The translations under genes were made by a program, and so were the position numbers. Below are positions 42,943 through 52,223 of a DNA stretch of 60,542 nt, piece after piece. Under the pieces are notes generated by a model, which saw only the letters and a program-made list of their open reading frames with translations, was not told where the DNA came from and made no database searches. The stretch's first letter is position 1. Every line of letters starts with the position of its first letter. Origin of the DNA: Lachnospiraceae bacterium. GTDB taxonomy: Bacteria > Bacillota > Clostridia > Lachnospirales > Lachnospiraceae. The stretch is taken from assembly GCA_022799355.1 (NCBI GenBank), contig JAAWOG010000015.1, positions 1 to 60,542 on the forward strand. The letters are read 5' to 3'.

Positions 42943-43716
42943 CTACCTTATCCCCAATAGTCCGAAAATATAATCAAGTGCCGGATGCTCAAATTCGGTC
43001 TCCTCCGGTGCCAGTATGCCGTAACAGGGATCAACGATATAGCGCTTTCCGTCAAGCGTCACCACGCTCCAATGATGCACGATCATTTTGTTATAGCTTG
43101 CCACCGCATGGTCCCACTGGATACCGAGCATCTCATACATCAGCCCTACCGTTCTGGCGCATCCGCTGGCATCGGCACCGCCATAATAGAAAAAGCCGTA
43201 GGCGTTGCTGCAGTGCGGTGTGGCATTGGTATATACCACATCACCATCCACAAGCGCATTCGTGACCGTCTGGCTGACAAAAAGTATCTGCTCCTCCTTG
43301 CTCAGCCCCTGCGCAAGCTGCATCCAGGGCGCCATGTTATTATAAAGTTCCGCAAACTCCGCATCTGTCATGGAATCCTTGAGATCATTGTAGTGCGGCA
43401 GATTCTGCAGCGGAACCACTCCCGGCAGAGCCGCAGCGGCAATACCCGTACCCTCCATGCCATCCACCAGTTCACCTCCCTGTGCGCCTGCATAGGGCAC
43501 TCTGCCTTCCAGCCTTCCGTAAGAGACATAATGAACATACAGAGCTTCCGCATCCATTCCCACTGCCGCTGCCACATCAGGATATGTCGCCGCATAAAAT
43601 GCGGGATCAAATTTTCCCGCTGCCTCTGCCCTTTCGGGAGTAAATACCAGCACTCCCACAGCCACAGCCATTGCCAGTACCGCCTTCAGGAATCCTTTTT
43701 GGTTTTTTGTCGTCAT
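42943..43716 (-). CDS. Secreted transglutaminase-like protein
   Basis: A 257-residue exported protein. A signal peptide (charged MTTKNQKG, hydrophobic core, cleavage near AEAAG, about residue 33) is followed by FDPAFYAATYPDVAAA and YVHYVSYGRLEGR, a short module I recall from surface proteins of gut Clostridia. The C-terminal half has the transglutaminase-like triad: Cys in ASGCARTVG, His in VHHWSVV, Asp in YIVDPCYG. It may be a cell-wall-linked peptidase or cross-linking enzyme. GAGGG lies upstream. Confidence 0.75.
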   Translation of the reverse strand: MTTKNQKGFLKAVLAMAVAVGVLVFTPERAEAAGKFDPAFYAATYPDVAAAVGMDAEALYVHYVSYGRLEGRVPYAGAQGGELVDGMEGTGIAAAALPGVVPLQNLPHYNDLKDSMTDAEFAELYNNMAPWMQLAQGLSKEEQILFVSQTVTNALVDGDVVYTNATPHCSNAYGFFYYGGADASGCARTVGLMYEMLGIQWDHAVASYNKMIVHHWSVVTLDGKRYIVDPCYGILAPEETEFEHPALDYIFGLLGIR

Positions 43717-43842
43717 TTCCTTTTCCCTCCTCTATGATAAATTTTTTAAAACTATACTGTTACATACGCCATAATACCTCCGCGCTCTCCCCTTTCCTGT
43801 TTATGATCGCCGTTCACCGTTCGCTTCTTATTTTAATACCAA

Positions 43843-44090
43843 TATTATACCATGTCTATCAACATGGTAACGCTTCGCGATGCACACTCGCTTCGCTCGG
43901 CGCTGGTATTATATCTGCCGATATTATACCATGTCTATCGACATGGTAACGCTTCGCGATGCACACTCGCTTCGCTCGGCGCTGGTATTATATCTGCCGA
44001 TATTATACCATGTCTATCGACATGCTACGCTTCGCGATGCACACTCGCTTCGCTCGGCGCTGGTATTATATCTGCCGATATTATACCATA
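43843..44090. repeat. Tandem array of a 79-bp repeat, three copies
   Basis: Units begin at ATATTATACC, positions 43843, 43922 and 44001 (79, 79 and 78 bp), with a partial fourth at 44079-44090. Each unit has a palindrome, perfect in the second copy (TACCATGTC-TATC-GACATGGTA), then CGCTTCGCGATGCACACTCG, CTTCGCTCGGCGCTGG and TATTATATCTGCCG. The first palindrome has one changed base and the third lost a base and changed another. There are no spacers of differing sequence. It lies between genes transcribed away from each other. A diverged copy may exist at 10313-10350. Confidence 0.9.
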
Positions 44091-44252
44091 ATATTTCACA
44101 TACAAACATATTTTGACCTCCAATTGTTCAAAAAAATTGCCTCCGTTTTATTGCTTTCCGTTTCCCTTCTCTTATATCAAAATTTCTACTTGCCGTTTTC
44201 CCGAAAAAATGATATACCTGAATAATGATTTTATGGTAAAAGAGGTAAAAAA

Positions 44253-45092
44253 ATGATTCCGGACATTTTATTGGATGCGCTTCTTGATACGCTTAAAGTT
44301 CTTCCGTTTTTATTTGCGGCTTTTTTGATCCTGGAGTTTATAGAACATTACTCCGCCCACCACAGCAATCGGGTATTGTCAAAAGTCGGAAATGCAGGCC
44401 CCCTTGCGGGCGCCCTTCTCGGCTGTATTCCCCAGTGCGGTTTTTCGGTGGCGGCAGCAAATCTCTATGCCGGAGGGCTGATTACCACGGGTACGCTGCT
44501 CGCCGTATTTCTCTCCACCTCGGATGAAGCCCTTCTTATTTTAATGGCGCACCCGGGAAGCGGAAGAGCGATCGCCTCCCTGCTTGTATGGAAAGTAATC
44601 ATCGGCATCACGGCTGGGTTTCTGATCGATCTGTTGTTTCGTGGAAAAAAGGAAGAGAAAGATTTAAAAGAGATCTGTAAAGGCTGTGGCTGCAGCGATA
44701 CCGGAGGCATCTTTAAACCGGCGCTTTTCCATACCGTCAGGCTGGCGGCATATCTTTTTCTGTTTACTTTCTGCCTGAATCTTGTGCTTGCATTGATCGG
44801 AACGGAACAGCTTACCGTACTTCTCGGGAAAGGTACTCTGTTTCAGCCCTTTTTCGCCGCTCTTTTGGGATTGATCCCCAACTGCGCCTCCTCCGTGCTG
44901 ATCACGGAACTTTACTTGGCCGGCGGCTTAAGTTTCGGTTCCGCCGTCGCTGGCCTGTGTTCCGGCGCCGGCGTAGGGCTTGTGGTATTATTCCGCTCCA
45001 ATCATCCCCTGCGGGAGAACTTCAGGATTCTGTCACTGCTCTATGGGATTGCCGTGGCTGCGGGATTGCTTTTAAATGGTATCGGCGTCTAG
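44253..45092 (+). CDS. ArsP_2-type putative metal or arsenic exporter
   Basis: A 279-residue membrane protein with about eight to ten hydrophobic helices in two halves. Each half carries a proline/cysteine signature (GCIPQCGFSVA and GLIPNCASSV), and the central loop has a Cys-rich motif (CKGCGCSDTGG), suggesting binding of soft metal ions. The family is annotated as putative 10-TM heavy-metal or arsenic efflux protein. GAGGTAAAA precedes the ATG. It is a single gene; no ArsR-like regulator is next to it. Confidence 0.75.
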   Translation: MIPDILLDALLDTLKVLPFLFAAFLILEFIEHYSAHHSNRVLSKVGNAGPLAGALLGCIPQCGFSVAAANLYAGGLITTGTLLAVFLSTSDEALLILMAHPGSGRAIASLLVWKVIIGITAGFLIDLLFRGKKEEKDLKEICKGCGCSDTGGIFKPALFHTVRLAAYLFLFTFCLNLVLALIGTEQLTVLLGKGTLFQPFFAALLGLIPNCASSVLITELYLAGGLSFGSAVAGLCSGAGVGLVVLFRSNHPLRENFRILSLLYGIAVAAGLLLNGIGV

Positions 45093-45094
45093 CC

Positions 45095-45123
45095 TTGCCC
45101 TTTCCTGCTGATTTTGATATAAT
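45095..45123 (+). promoter_or_regulatory. Promoter of the yesM-like/yesN-like pair
   Basis: TTGCCC (45095-45100), 17-bp spacer, perfect TATAAT (45118-45123), 45 bases before the kinase ATG. Confidence 0.7.
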
Positions 45124-45167
45124 CTTACTATTAATTTATATGTAACAAAAGATCAGGAGGCCGCGGC

Positions 45168-46949
45168 ATGTACTTTCAACGAATGAAACAGGTATTTCTA
45201 AACCGTTCCCTGACATCGAAACTGAAATACATCTACACGGCACTGATTTTTTTGTGCATATCCTGCAATCTGTTGATCCTGTATGGATTTTTCTCCCGGG
45301 AAATGCAAAAAACGCTCTCCACCCTGACCTCTCAGACCGTAGAAACCGTATCCCGAAATGTAGACAGTTCCCTTTCCGTGATCTCGAAAACCTCAACCTA
45401 TCTTCTTGGCACCACTGAGGTCCAAAATTATTTACAGGACATGAATCACTCTGATTATGCCATTCTTTCCAGGCAGCTCCGCAATTCGCTCTATCTGACT
45501 ATGGAATCCATGCCTCTTGCCTCTTCCATTATCGTGATGAAACCCTCCGGGGTTTATGAGGGAGCAGCGCGCTATACCATGCCCTCCGTAGAAATGGCTT
45601 TCCCCGAAAATGCTCCATGGTATGAAGAACTTTGCGCTAAAAAAGGGGCTCCTATGTTAACGATCAATGCTGACGGCTTCCTTTCCTTTGAAGATAACAA
45701 AAATTACATTACTTTAATCCGACTGATCAACAGTACCGAGGATGCCACCCCTCTTGGCTGCCTGTTTATTAATATCTCCGTGGATTCTCTTTTTTCCTTT
45801 GCCTGCGAAGAGGGCGGCAATTTTACCGATTTTTGTGTCTCTTCCGAAAACGACATTATCCTCCCGTTTTTGAACGAAGAGCTGAACCACTGGTTAGAGC
45901 ATACTCCCCCGGAGTCTTTTCCCTCTGAAACCACAATCAATCTGAATCATAACAGATACCTGTTGTTGAAATTCCGGACTTCCGGTATGGACTGGAACTA
46001 CACAGCCGCTGTCAATTACCGTCTTTTTACAGGGCAGCACAGAACGTTTATCTTGATCTCCATTATCATCCTGCTGATCAGCTTTGCTTTTTTCCTGCTG
46101 ATCGCTCTCAGCACAAACCGTTTTGTCACTGCTCCACTCTATCGTCTTATGAACGCCATGAAGAAACCGGAAACAGGAGATTTCAACCACGCCAACGTAA
46201 CACCTTGGCATGATGAGATCGGCCAGCTTCAGAACGCTTACAATGACATGGTGGATAAAATACAACAGCTTCTCGAATCCAAAGTCTCGGAACAGAAAAG
46301 GCTGCGTAAAGCAGAGTTAAATGTCTTACAGGAACAGATCAAACCGCATTTTCTCTACAACAGCCTTGGTGCCATTTCCTATCTGGTGACTTCTCACCAG
46401 AATGAAAAAGCCTATGATCTGATCATTTCCCTTTCCGAGTATTATCGGGAAAGTCTGAGCAAAGGCAGTAAGATTATACCGTTATCCGCTGAGATCAATA
46501 TTGTCAAAAATTATCTGAAACTGCAGAAAGTCCGTTTTCCTGATATTTTTAACGATACATATGAATTGCAGGAAGACATGCTCTCCTGTCAGATTCCCCG
46601 GCTTATTTTACAGCCTCTGGTGGAAAACTCCCTGTATCATGGCATCATACCCACCTGCGATTACGGCATGATACAAATATGCGTTTACTCCGATGACGGC
46701 AAACTCATTCTTCGTATTTCGGATAACGGCGTCGGTATGTCACAGGCAGTTCTGGAAAACATATGGAATACGGACTCAGGAAATGTCTCCCAAAGCTTCG
46801 GTTTAAGGGGAACCATAGAACGTATGCAGATATTCTACGAAACGCCGGATATCTGTAAAATCGACAGCCGCCCGGACGAGGGTACCGTGATCACATTTTC
46901 CATACCATTGTCACGCTGCCATATAAATTCCGAAGCAGATAACATCTGA
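45168..46949 (+). CDS. YesM-type sensor histidine kinase
   Basis: A 593-residue membrane kinase of the LytS/YesM class. Two helices (about 20-45 and 290-315) bracket a large external dCache-like sensor, followed by HAMP, the phosphoacceptor His in EQIKPHFLYNSLGAISYL and ATP-binding motifs VENSLYHG and DNGVGM. The AGGAGG site is strong. It pairs with the YesN-type regulator 48 bases downstream and most likely senses the sugar handled by the converging GH43 ABC operon. Confidence 0.92.
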   Translation: MYFQRMKQVFLNRSLTSKLKYIYTALIFLCISCNLLILYGFFSREMQKTLSTLTSQTVETVSRNVDSSLSVISKTSTYLLGTTEVQNYLQDMNHSDYAILSRQLRNSLYLTMESMPLASSIIVMKPSGVYEGAARYTMPSVEMAFPENAPWYEELCAKKGAPMLTINADGFLSFEDNKNYITLIRLINSTEDATPLGCLFINISVDSLFSFACEEGGNFTDFCVSSENDIILPFLNEELNHWLEHTPPESFPSETTINLNHNRYLLLKFRTSGMDWNYTAAVNYRLFTGQHRTFILISIIILLISFAFFLLIALSTNRFVTAPLYRLMNAMKKPETGDFNHANVTPWHDEIGQLQNAYNDMVDKIQQLLESKVSEQKRLRKAELNVLQEQIKPHFLYNSLGAISYLVTSHQNEKAYDLIISLSEYYRESLSKGSKIIPLSAEINIVKNYLKLQKVRFPDIFNDTYELQEDMLSCQIPRLILQPLVENSLYHGIIPTCDYGMIQICVYSDDGKLILRISDNGVGMSQAVLENIWNTDSGNVSQSFGLRGTIERMQIFYETPDICKIDSRPDEGTVITFSIPLSRCHINSEADNI

Positions 46950-46997
46950 TAAATGATATCATACTGTTTTACCCACAAAACGATACGGAGAGATAAC

Positions 46998-48608
46998 ATG
47001 AACACTGCTGATAAAACAATGCTGAAAGTTATGATTGTAGATGATGAAGAACTGGCACGCAAAATGCTGATCACCGGCGCCAACTGGCAGTCCATGAATA
47101 TGGATATCATTGCCGAGGCAGTCTCCGGGCAGGACGCCCTCTCGGTTATGGAAGAACAGTTACCCGATATTCTTTTTACCGACATCAAAATGCCCTATAT
47201 GGACGGCATGGAACTTTGCAATATTGTCACCCGAAAGTACCCACATATTAAGATCGTCATCACTACCGCATTCAAGGACTTTGATTACGCCCACCAATGC
47301 ATCAGCCTTGGCGTTTCTCATTTCCTGTTAAAACCGATCAACAGAAATGATCTGGTTGCTACTCTTTTAAAACTAAGAGAACAGATCGAAAGCGAAAAAC
47401 AGCAGTGGTTTGAAGTGGATCATCTGAAAAAAATATTGAAGAAAAACTATGCTTTCCTGCGTGAAAGATTCCTGCTGGAATTTTGTGAAAACAGTTCACG
47501 TTCCGCTTCCATTCAGCAGCAGCTTTCCTACTATTTTCCGGAAGGTATCCCTTCTTATATTCAGGTGACGCTTTTGGAAGCCCATGCTTCTCATTCGGGA
47601 AATCTGCCGGAGGAAGAACACCTGCTGCAGGATATGAAAAATCTGGAATACATTAAAAAATATCTGGACGGAGTGGAAGATGTGGAAATATTTGCGGACA
47701 ACAACCATCATCTGGTGCTTCTCACCTATTCCCCGAAGATTCAGGTTGTCTCCCTGTGCGAACAGTTAAAGCGCAGCATTTATCAGACTTCAGGAAATGA
47801 GATCTTATTTGGTATCGGCAACCATTACGATAATTTTTATCAGGCACAGGCATCCTTTACGGAGGCTTTGGAATCTCTGAAATTCAGCCGCTATATGCCC
47901 GATCAGCCTATCGTTATCTACCAGAACGATCTCCATGTGCAAAATGCCGGTTGGACAATCTCCCCTTCAAAGCTGGAAGATATGAAATTTTATATCAAAG
48001 CCGGACTCCCTGATTCCGTGCAAAAACTTCTTCCTTCTCTTTATCAGACAAAAGAAGGCTCTCTCCTCGGTCCGGAACACGCCCGTATTTTATCCATGAC
48101 CTTGCTGTCTTCCGCTGTCAATGTGGCGAATGATATCGGAATTCCTTTAGATGACATGCTCCCTGATTCCGGAAATTCCTTTATGCAGATTCTGTTAGAA
48201 CCTTCCAGCCGGAATCTCCGAAATCAGACAGGCTCTTTTTTAGTCCGTCTCACTACCCAGATTGCCGAGTGCAGAACAAACAAAAGTAAGTCTGCTTTAT
48301 GGGAAATTATACAGTATATTCAGGCAAACCTTACTGACTCTTCCCTCTCCCTTGGCTCCGTAGCTGAAACTTTTCATATGAATGACAGTTATTTAAGCCG
48401 CACTTTCACAAAAGAACTGGGATTCAGTTTTTCCAAATACCTGAACAGGCTGCGTATGGAGCGCGCCATCGTGCTGCTTCGCTCCACTGATCTGAAAGCC
48501 TATCAGATCGCCGAAGCAGTGGGAATTCCGGACGCTTACTATTTCAGTAATTGTTTTAAAAAATATACCGGAAAATCTATACGGGATTACCGAAAAGGGG
48601 GAACCTGA
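46998..48608 (+). CDS. YesN-type response regulator, AraC family
   Basis: A 536-residue regulator: receiver domain (MIVDDEELARKML, phospho-Asp in FTDIKMPYMDGMEL), a long middle region and a C-terminal AraC DNA-binding domain with two helix-turn-helix units (SLGSVAETFHMNDSYLSRTFTKELG and AYQIAEAVGIPDAYYFSNCFKKYTG). ATG 46998 has GGAGAG upstream. It probably activates the ABC/GH43 operon on the opposite strand, whose last gene converges 14 bases away. Confidence 0.92.
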   Translation: MNTADKTMLKVMIVDDEELARKMLITGANWQSMNMDIIAEAVSGQDALSVMEEQLPDILFTDIKMPYMDGMELCNIVTRKYPHIKIVITTAFKDFDYAHQCISLGVSHFLLKPINRNDLVATLLKLREQIESEKQQWFEVDHLKKILKKNYAFLRERFLLEFCENSSRSASIQQQLSYYFPEGIPSYIQVTLLEAHASHSGNLPEEEHLLQDMKNLEYIKKYLDGVEDVEIFADNNHHLVLLTYSPKIQVVSLCEQLKRSIYQTSGNEILFGIGNHYDNFYQAQASFTEALESLKFSRYMPDQPIVIYQNDLHVQNAGWTISPSKLEDMKFYIKAGLPDSVQKLLPSLYQTKEGSLLGPEHARILSMTLLSSAVNVANDIGIPLDDMLPDSGNSFMQILLEPSSRNLRNQTGSFLVRLTTQIAECRTNKSKSALWEIIQYIQANLTDSSLSLGSVAETFHMNDSYLSRTFTKELGFSFSKYLNRLRMERAIVLLRSTDLKAYQIAEAVGIPDAYYFSNCFKKYTGKSIRDYRKGGT

Positions 48609-48622
48609 TCCGGGACATTTTC

Positions 48623-50299
48623 TCAGATATATTTCCCGTCCACTTCCATATCCAGTTCCCGATAGTCAAAATAGTCAAAATCGGCCGGAAGTCCCGTACC
48701 CAGGCCGTCCGTGCTGAACATGCCGGTAAAAGCTCCCGTAAAAGCCGCATCATAGACCGCTTTGATATATTCATCGGACAGTCTCGCAGAATCAAACCGG
48801 CAGGGTGTCTCCATCCATGTTTTCCCATCAAAGGAATAGAGATACCAATAGGAAATTCCTCTTACCTGCACTTTCAGCCAGACATACTCCGCTTCCTCCG
48901 GTACAGGAACGGGTTCTTCCTGGTAAACGCTGTATGTCTTTCCCAGGTCTGTGTATACGACATCGATTACTCTGCCGTATTTTTCATGCCAGGTAATATG
49001 GATGCAGGACCAGTTTTTTGTATTGTAATAACAGCTCAGCCCTGCTGCCTGCTGTATGGTTACCGGACTGTAAGAGAGTTTTGTCTCCGCATCAAACGTA
49101 AAACTCTGCCACCTTCTTGCCACATGCGCCTGCAGGAATGTGGAGGCGAGAGACTGCCTTCCGTAGAGCCGCAGATGCCCCGGTCTGTCCTTCAAAGACA
49201 GGGTATCTTCAGGAAGCGGGATTCTGAGTGTCTGAAATATAAAACTCAGTTCTTCTTTATCAAAATCATCTTTTCCGCTCCTTTCATCTTCTCCGCCAAA
49301 AGCAACATATGTTGACGCATTTGATTCCACCGGTGCATCTACTTCCACCGGTGCATCTACCTCCACCTTTCCTTTGTGGCCACCTACGATATGGGGCCAG
49401 CCATCGTCATCCCATACCACTTTTTGGATTCCGGTCTCCCTTCCCAGAGGACACCATCCTCTGACTTCGGCAACCGACTCCGTATGGTGGTGCAGAGGAC
49501 GTCCCATCAGATGTGCAAAATACCACTCTCCTGCTTTCGTCCGCACGAGGGAGCCGTGCCCTGCCTTCTGAACAGGATGAAGGGGAGCATCCAGAGTTGT
49601 AAGAAAAGGTTCCCCGGGCTGCGTCTCAAAAGTCCCGTCAAGCGATTCCGCCCTCGCCACTCTCTCCTGATGGGCATATACCGTTCCGCCCTGTGCCACA
49701 AACAGATAATAATATCCGTTAATCTTATAGAGGTGGGGCCCTTCCGTAAAGCGGTCCGCCGTTCCTTTGTAGATCACCCGCGGTTCTCCCACCAGCCTCT
49801 GCTCTTTTTCCGAATATTCCGTACACATAATCCCGTAAAAAGGATGATGGTAACTTCTTGGATCCCAGTACTGATTAACCAGATACTTTTTTCCGTCATC
49901 ATCATGGAATAATGACGCATCAAATCCTGCCGTATTCAGGACTACCGGATCGGACCAGGGCCCCATAATATCTTCCGCAGTGATCAGATAATTGATGCAG
50001 TCTTTGTAGGAACCGTCCGTCACTTTCACATCCGTATATACCAGATAAAATTTCCCGTTATCGTAAGACAAATCCGGTGCCCACACACCGCCTGAATCGG
50101 GATTCCCCCACATATTTAAAAGTCTTATCTCATCTAACGGATAAGTAATCAACTTCCAGTTTGCCAGATCTTTTGATGCATGTATTCTGACACCCGGCCA
50201 CCACTCAAACGTTGAGGATGCAATATAATATGTATCATCCACCCTGATCAGACTTGGATCCGGGTGAAATCCCTTTAAAATCGGATTTTTTATTTTCAT
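48623..50299 (-). CDS. GH43 beta-xylosidase / alpha-L-arabinofuranosidase
   Basis: A 558-residue cytoplasmic glycosidase with a five-bladed beta-propeller and a C-terminal lectin-like domain of GH43 xylosidases. The catalytic base is in GFHPDPS, the pKa-modulating Asp in GFDASLFHDD and the acid Glu in FTEGPHLYK. A 6-residue tandem repeat (VEVDAP twice) lies in the linker between the domains. No signal peptide. ATG 50299 is placed eight bases from GGAG; an ATG two codons earlier is too close. It is last in the ABC operon and suggests xylo- or arabino-oligosaccharides as substrates. Confidence 0.9.
   Translation of the reverse strand: MKIKNPILKGFHPDPSLIRVDDTYYIASSTFEWWPGVRIHASKDLANWKLITYPLDEIRLLNMWGNPDSGGVWAPDLSYDNGKFYLVYTDVKVTDGSYKDCINYLITAEDIMGPWSDPVVLNTAGFDASLFHDDDGKKYLVNQYWDPRSYHHPFYGIMCTEYSEKEQRLVGEPRVIYKGTADRFTEGPHLYKINGYYYLFVAQGGTVYAHQERVARAESLDGTFETQPGEPFLTTLDAPLHPVQKAGHGSLVRTKAGEWYFAHLMGRPLHHHTESVAEVRGWCPLGRETGIQKVVWDDDGWPHIVGGHKGKVEVDAPVEVDAPVESNASTYVAFGGEDERSGKDDFDKEELSFIFQTLRIPLPEDTLSLKDRPGHLRLYGRQSLASTFLQAHVARRWQSFTFDAETKLSYSPVTIQQAAGLSCYYNTKNWSCIHITWHEKYGRVIDVVYTDLGKTYSVYQEEPVPVPEEAEYVWLKVQVRGISYWYLYSFDGKTWMETPCRFDSARLSDEYIKAVYDAAFTGAFTGMFSTDGLGTGLPADFDYFDYRELDMEVDGKYI
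49327..49367 (-). repeat. 18-bp tandem repeat in the GH43 linker
   Basis: Two near-identical 18-bp units (49327 and 49345) plus five further bases encode EVDAPV twice. The repeat is in frame and falls between the catalytic and C-terminal domains. Confidence 0.75.
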
Positions 50300-50356
50300 A
50301 AACATTTCTCCTGTTCTAATTACAATTCTTATTCCGGTTCCGCATAAATATTAATA

Positions 50357-51202
50357 CTATCCCTTGACAGCACCGGCAACCATACCGCTCTGCACCTGTT
50401 TGCTGAACAGCAGGTAGATGATCACCGTTGGCAGCGTTGCCACCACTAGGCCTGCTCCCATAGTCCCCCAGTCCGTTGTATACTGACCGACCATCTGCAT
50501 GATACCTACCGTTAATGTCCTGTATTTTTCAGAATTGATAAAAGTGATTGCAAACATCATCTCATTCCATGTGGACAGAAACGTAAAAATGGAAATTGTC
50601 GCAAGCGCCGGTTTGACAAGGGGCAGGATGATCAGTGCGAAGGTTCTGAATATCCCGCATCCGTCCAGAAACGCCGACTCTTCCAGTTCCAACGGCAGCG
50701 CCTGAAAAAAACCGATCATAAAAAAAATCGCCATCGGCAGGGCAAACGCAATATAGGGCACAATAATTGCCTGATATGTGTCCAGCATTTTCAGATTGCG
50801 CAGCATAATAAACACCGGCAGCAACACGGCATGGAGCGGGATCATCAGCCCGATAGAGAAAAACAACTTTACAAAACGGTTTGCTTTTACCCGCATCCTT
50901 GCAATGGCATAAGACACCATACATGCCAGAATATCCGAAACAATAATAACTACCGCCGTCACAAAAATACTGTTCAGCAGATAATGTCCTACATTTGCAT
51001 GAAACAGCGCATTTTCGTAGTTTCCCCACTGAAACCGGTGCGGAATCCCCATAACGTTTCCGCTGTATATCTCATTGTTATCTTTCAGGGAAAAAAATAC
51101 CAGAAAGATCAGCGGATAAATCTGTATAACGGCAAACGCCGCCAGCACAATATGCAGCAGAGCCTTTGAAAGTTTTAAATTAGATATTTTTATTTTTTTC
51201 AT
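50357..51202 (-). CDS. Carbohydrate ABC transporter permease (MalG/UgpE type)
   Basis: A 281-residue membrane protein with six helices. The coupling-loop EAA motif is seen as LEESAFLDGCGIFRTFALIILPLVKP. ATG 51202 has GGGAGG upstream; the start lies inside the end of the preceding permease gene. It forms the channel with that permease and uses a shared ATPase encoded elsewhere, since none is present here. Confidence 0.93.
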   Translation of the reverse strand: MKKIKISNLKLSKALLHIVLAAFAVIQIYPLIFLVFFSLKDNNEIYSGNVMGIPHRFQWGNYENALFHANVGHYLLNSIFVTAVVIIVSDILACMVSYAIARMRVKANRFVKLFFSIGLMIPLHAVLLPVFIMLRNLKMLDTYQAIIVPYIAFALPMAIFFMIGFFQALPLELEESAFLDGCGIFRTFALIILPLVKPALATISIFTFLSTWNEMMFAITFINSEKYRTLTVGIMQMVGQYTTDWGTMGAGLVVATLPTVIIYLLFSKQVQSGMVAGAVKG

Positions 51203-51218
51203 TTCCGCCTCCCAACGA

Positions 51219-52094
51219 TTAATATGTTGTATTTTCCACCTTGAAGAACTTCTCAATCAGGAAATAGAACAGCAGGCATTCCAGTACGATAAAAATTGCC
51301 ATTGCACTTCCCCTCCCGTATTCCATTCTTGTAAAAATAGATGTATACATCAGGGTACTTGGCACTTCACTTGCATGCAGAGGTCCGCCTTTTGTCAGTA
51401 CCCAGATCAGATCAAACAGTTTCAGTGAACCGATCACCGCAAAAGTAAGGCTCACCTTCATCGTACTTCTGATCAGCGGAATCGTCACATGCCATGCAAT
51501 CTGCCGTTCGTTAGCCCCGTCAATCTGAGCCGCCTCATAGATATCCGACGGTACGCTCTTGATACCCGTGTAGAGGATCAGCATATGATACCCTATGTAC
51601 TGCCAGATGATCGGAAAGAAGGAGGAAGCAAGTACATAGCGCTTATCCCCGAGCCAGTCCTTTCCCTCAAAGCCCAAACTCTCCAAAATCGCGTTTAAGG
51701 CGCCGTAATCAGGATTATATATTTTCAGGAACAACTGCCCGATGACCACGGTGGAAAGCAGAACCGGTATAAAATAGATCGTTCGGTAAGCTCTCTCCCC
51801 TTTTATGTTCCTTGCCAGTACAAGTGCGAAAAACAATGCCGGGATAAGCTGCCCAACGATGGATGCAACCGCCAGGATCAGAGAATTTCTCGCTGAGAGA
51901 AGAAATGCTTCGTCCTTCATCAGTCCCAGATAATTGTCAATACCGATATATATTTTTTCTCCGATTCCATCCCATTGCATCGTGCTGTAATAACCGGACA
52001 TGGCTATCGGAATAAACGCCATGACCAGGTAGATCACCAGTGCCGGAATGACAAACACCCCATACGCCTTTTTATTTCCAAGCATTTTTTGCAT
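51219..52094 (-). CDS. Carbohydrate ABC transporter permease (MalF/UgpA type)
   Basis: A 291-residue membrane protein with six helices and the EAA loop YEAAQIDGANERQIAWHVTIPLIRST. GAGGG precedes the ATG. It follows the substrate-binding-protein gene after a 129-base gap that holds a stable hairpin. Confidence 0.93.
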   Translation of the reverse strand: MQKMLGNKKAYGVFVIPALVIYLVMAFIPIAMSGYYSTMQWDGIGEKIYIGIDNYLGLMKDEAFLLSARNSLILAVASIVGQLIPALFFALVLARNIKGERAYRTIYFIPVLLSTVVIGQLFLKIYNPDYGALNAILESLGFEGKDWLGDKRYVLASSFFPIIWQYIGYHMLILYTGIKSVPSDIYEAAQIDGANERQIAWHVTIPLIRSTMKVSLTFAVIGSLKLFDLIWVLTKGGPLHASEVPSTLMYTSIFTRMEYGRGSAMAIFIVLECLLFYFLIEKFFKVENTTY

Positions 52095-52174
52095 GATATG
52101 TCCCTCTTCATTTCAACAATTTTATTATTACTTCTCTCACTTACGAAAATTTTGGTCTGACTGAAAGCTGCTAA

Positions 52175-52208
52175 CGCCCGGAGTGGAAAGGATATTTCCA
52201 TCCGGGCG
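52175..52208 (-). promoter_or_regulatory. Intercistronic hairpin between binding-protein and permease genes
   Basis: CGCCCGGA-TGGAAA pairs with TTTCCA-(C)-TCCGGGCG around a five-base loop, about 14 pairs with one bulge. No T run follows. In sugar ABC operons such stems after the binding-protein gene reduce downstream transcription or protect the upstream mRNA, giving more binding protein than permease. Confidence 0.65.
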
Positions 52209-52223
52209 CCGCCATTTACTCAC

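Noticed and set aside
43843-44090. CRISPR array
   Set aside because: The units are contiguous 79-bp tandem copies without unique spacers, and no cas gene is present.
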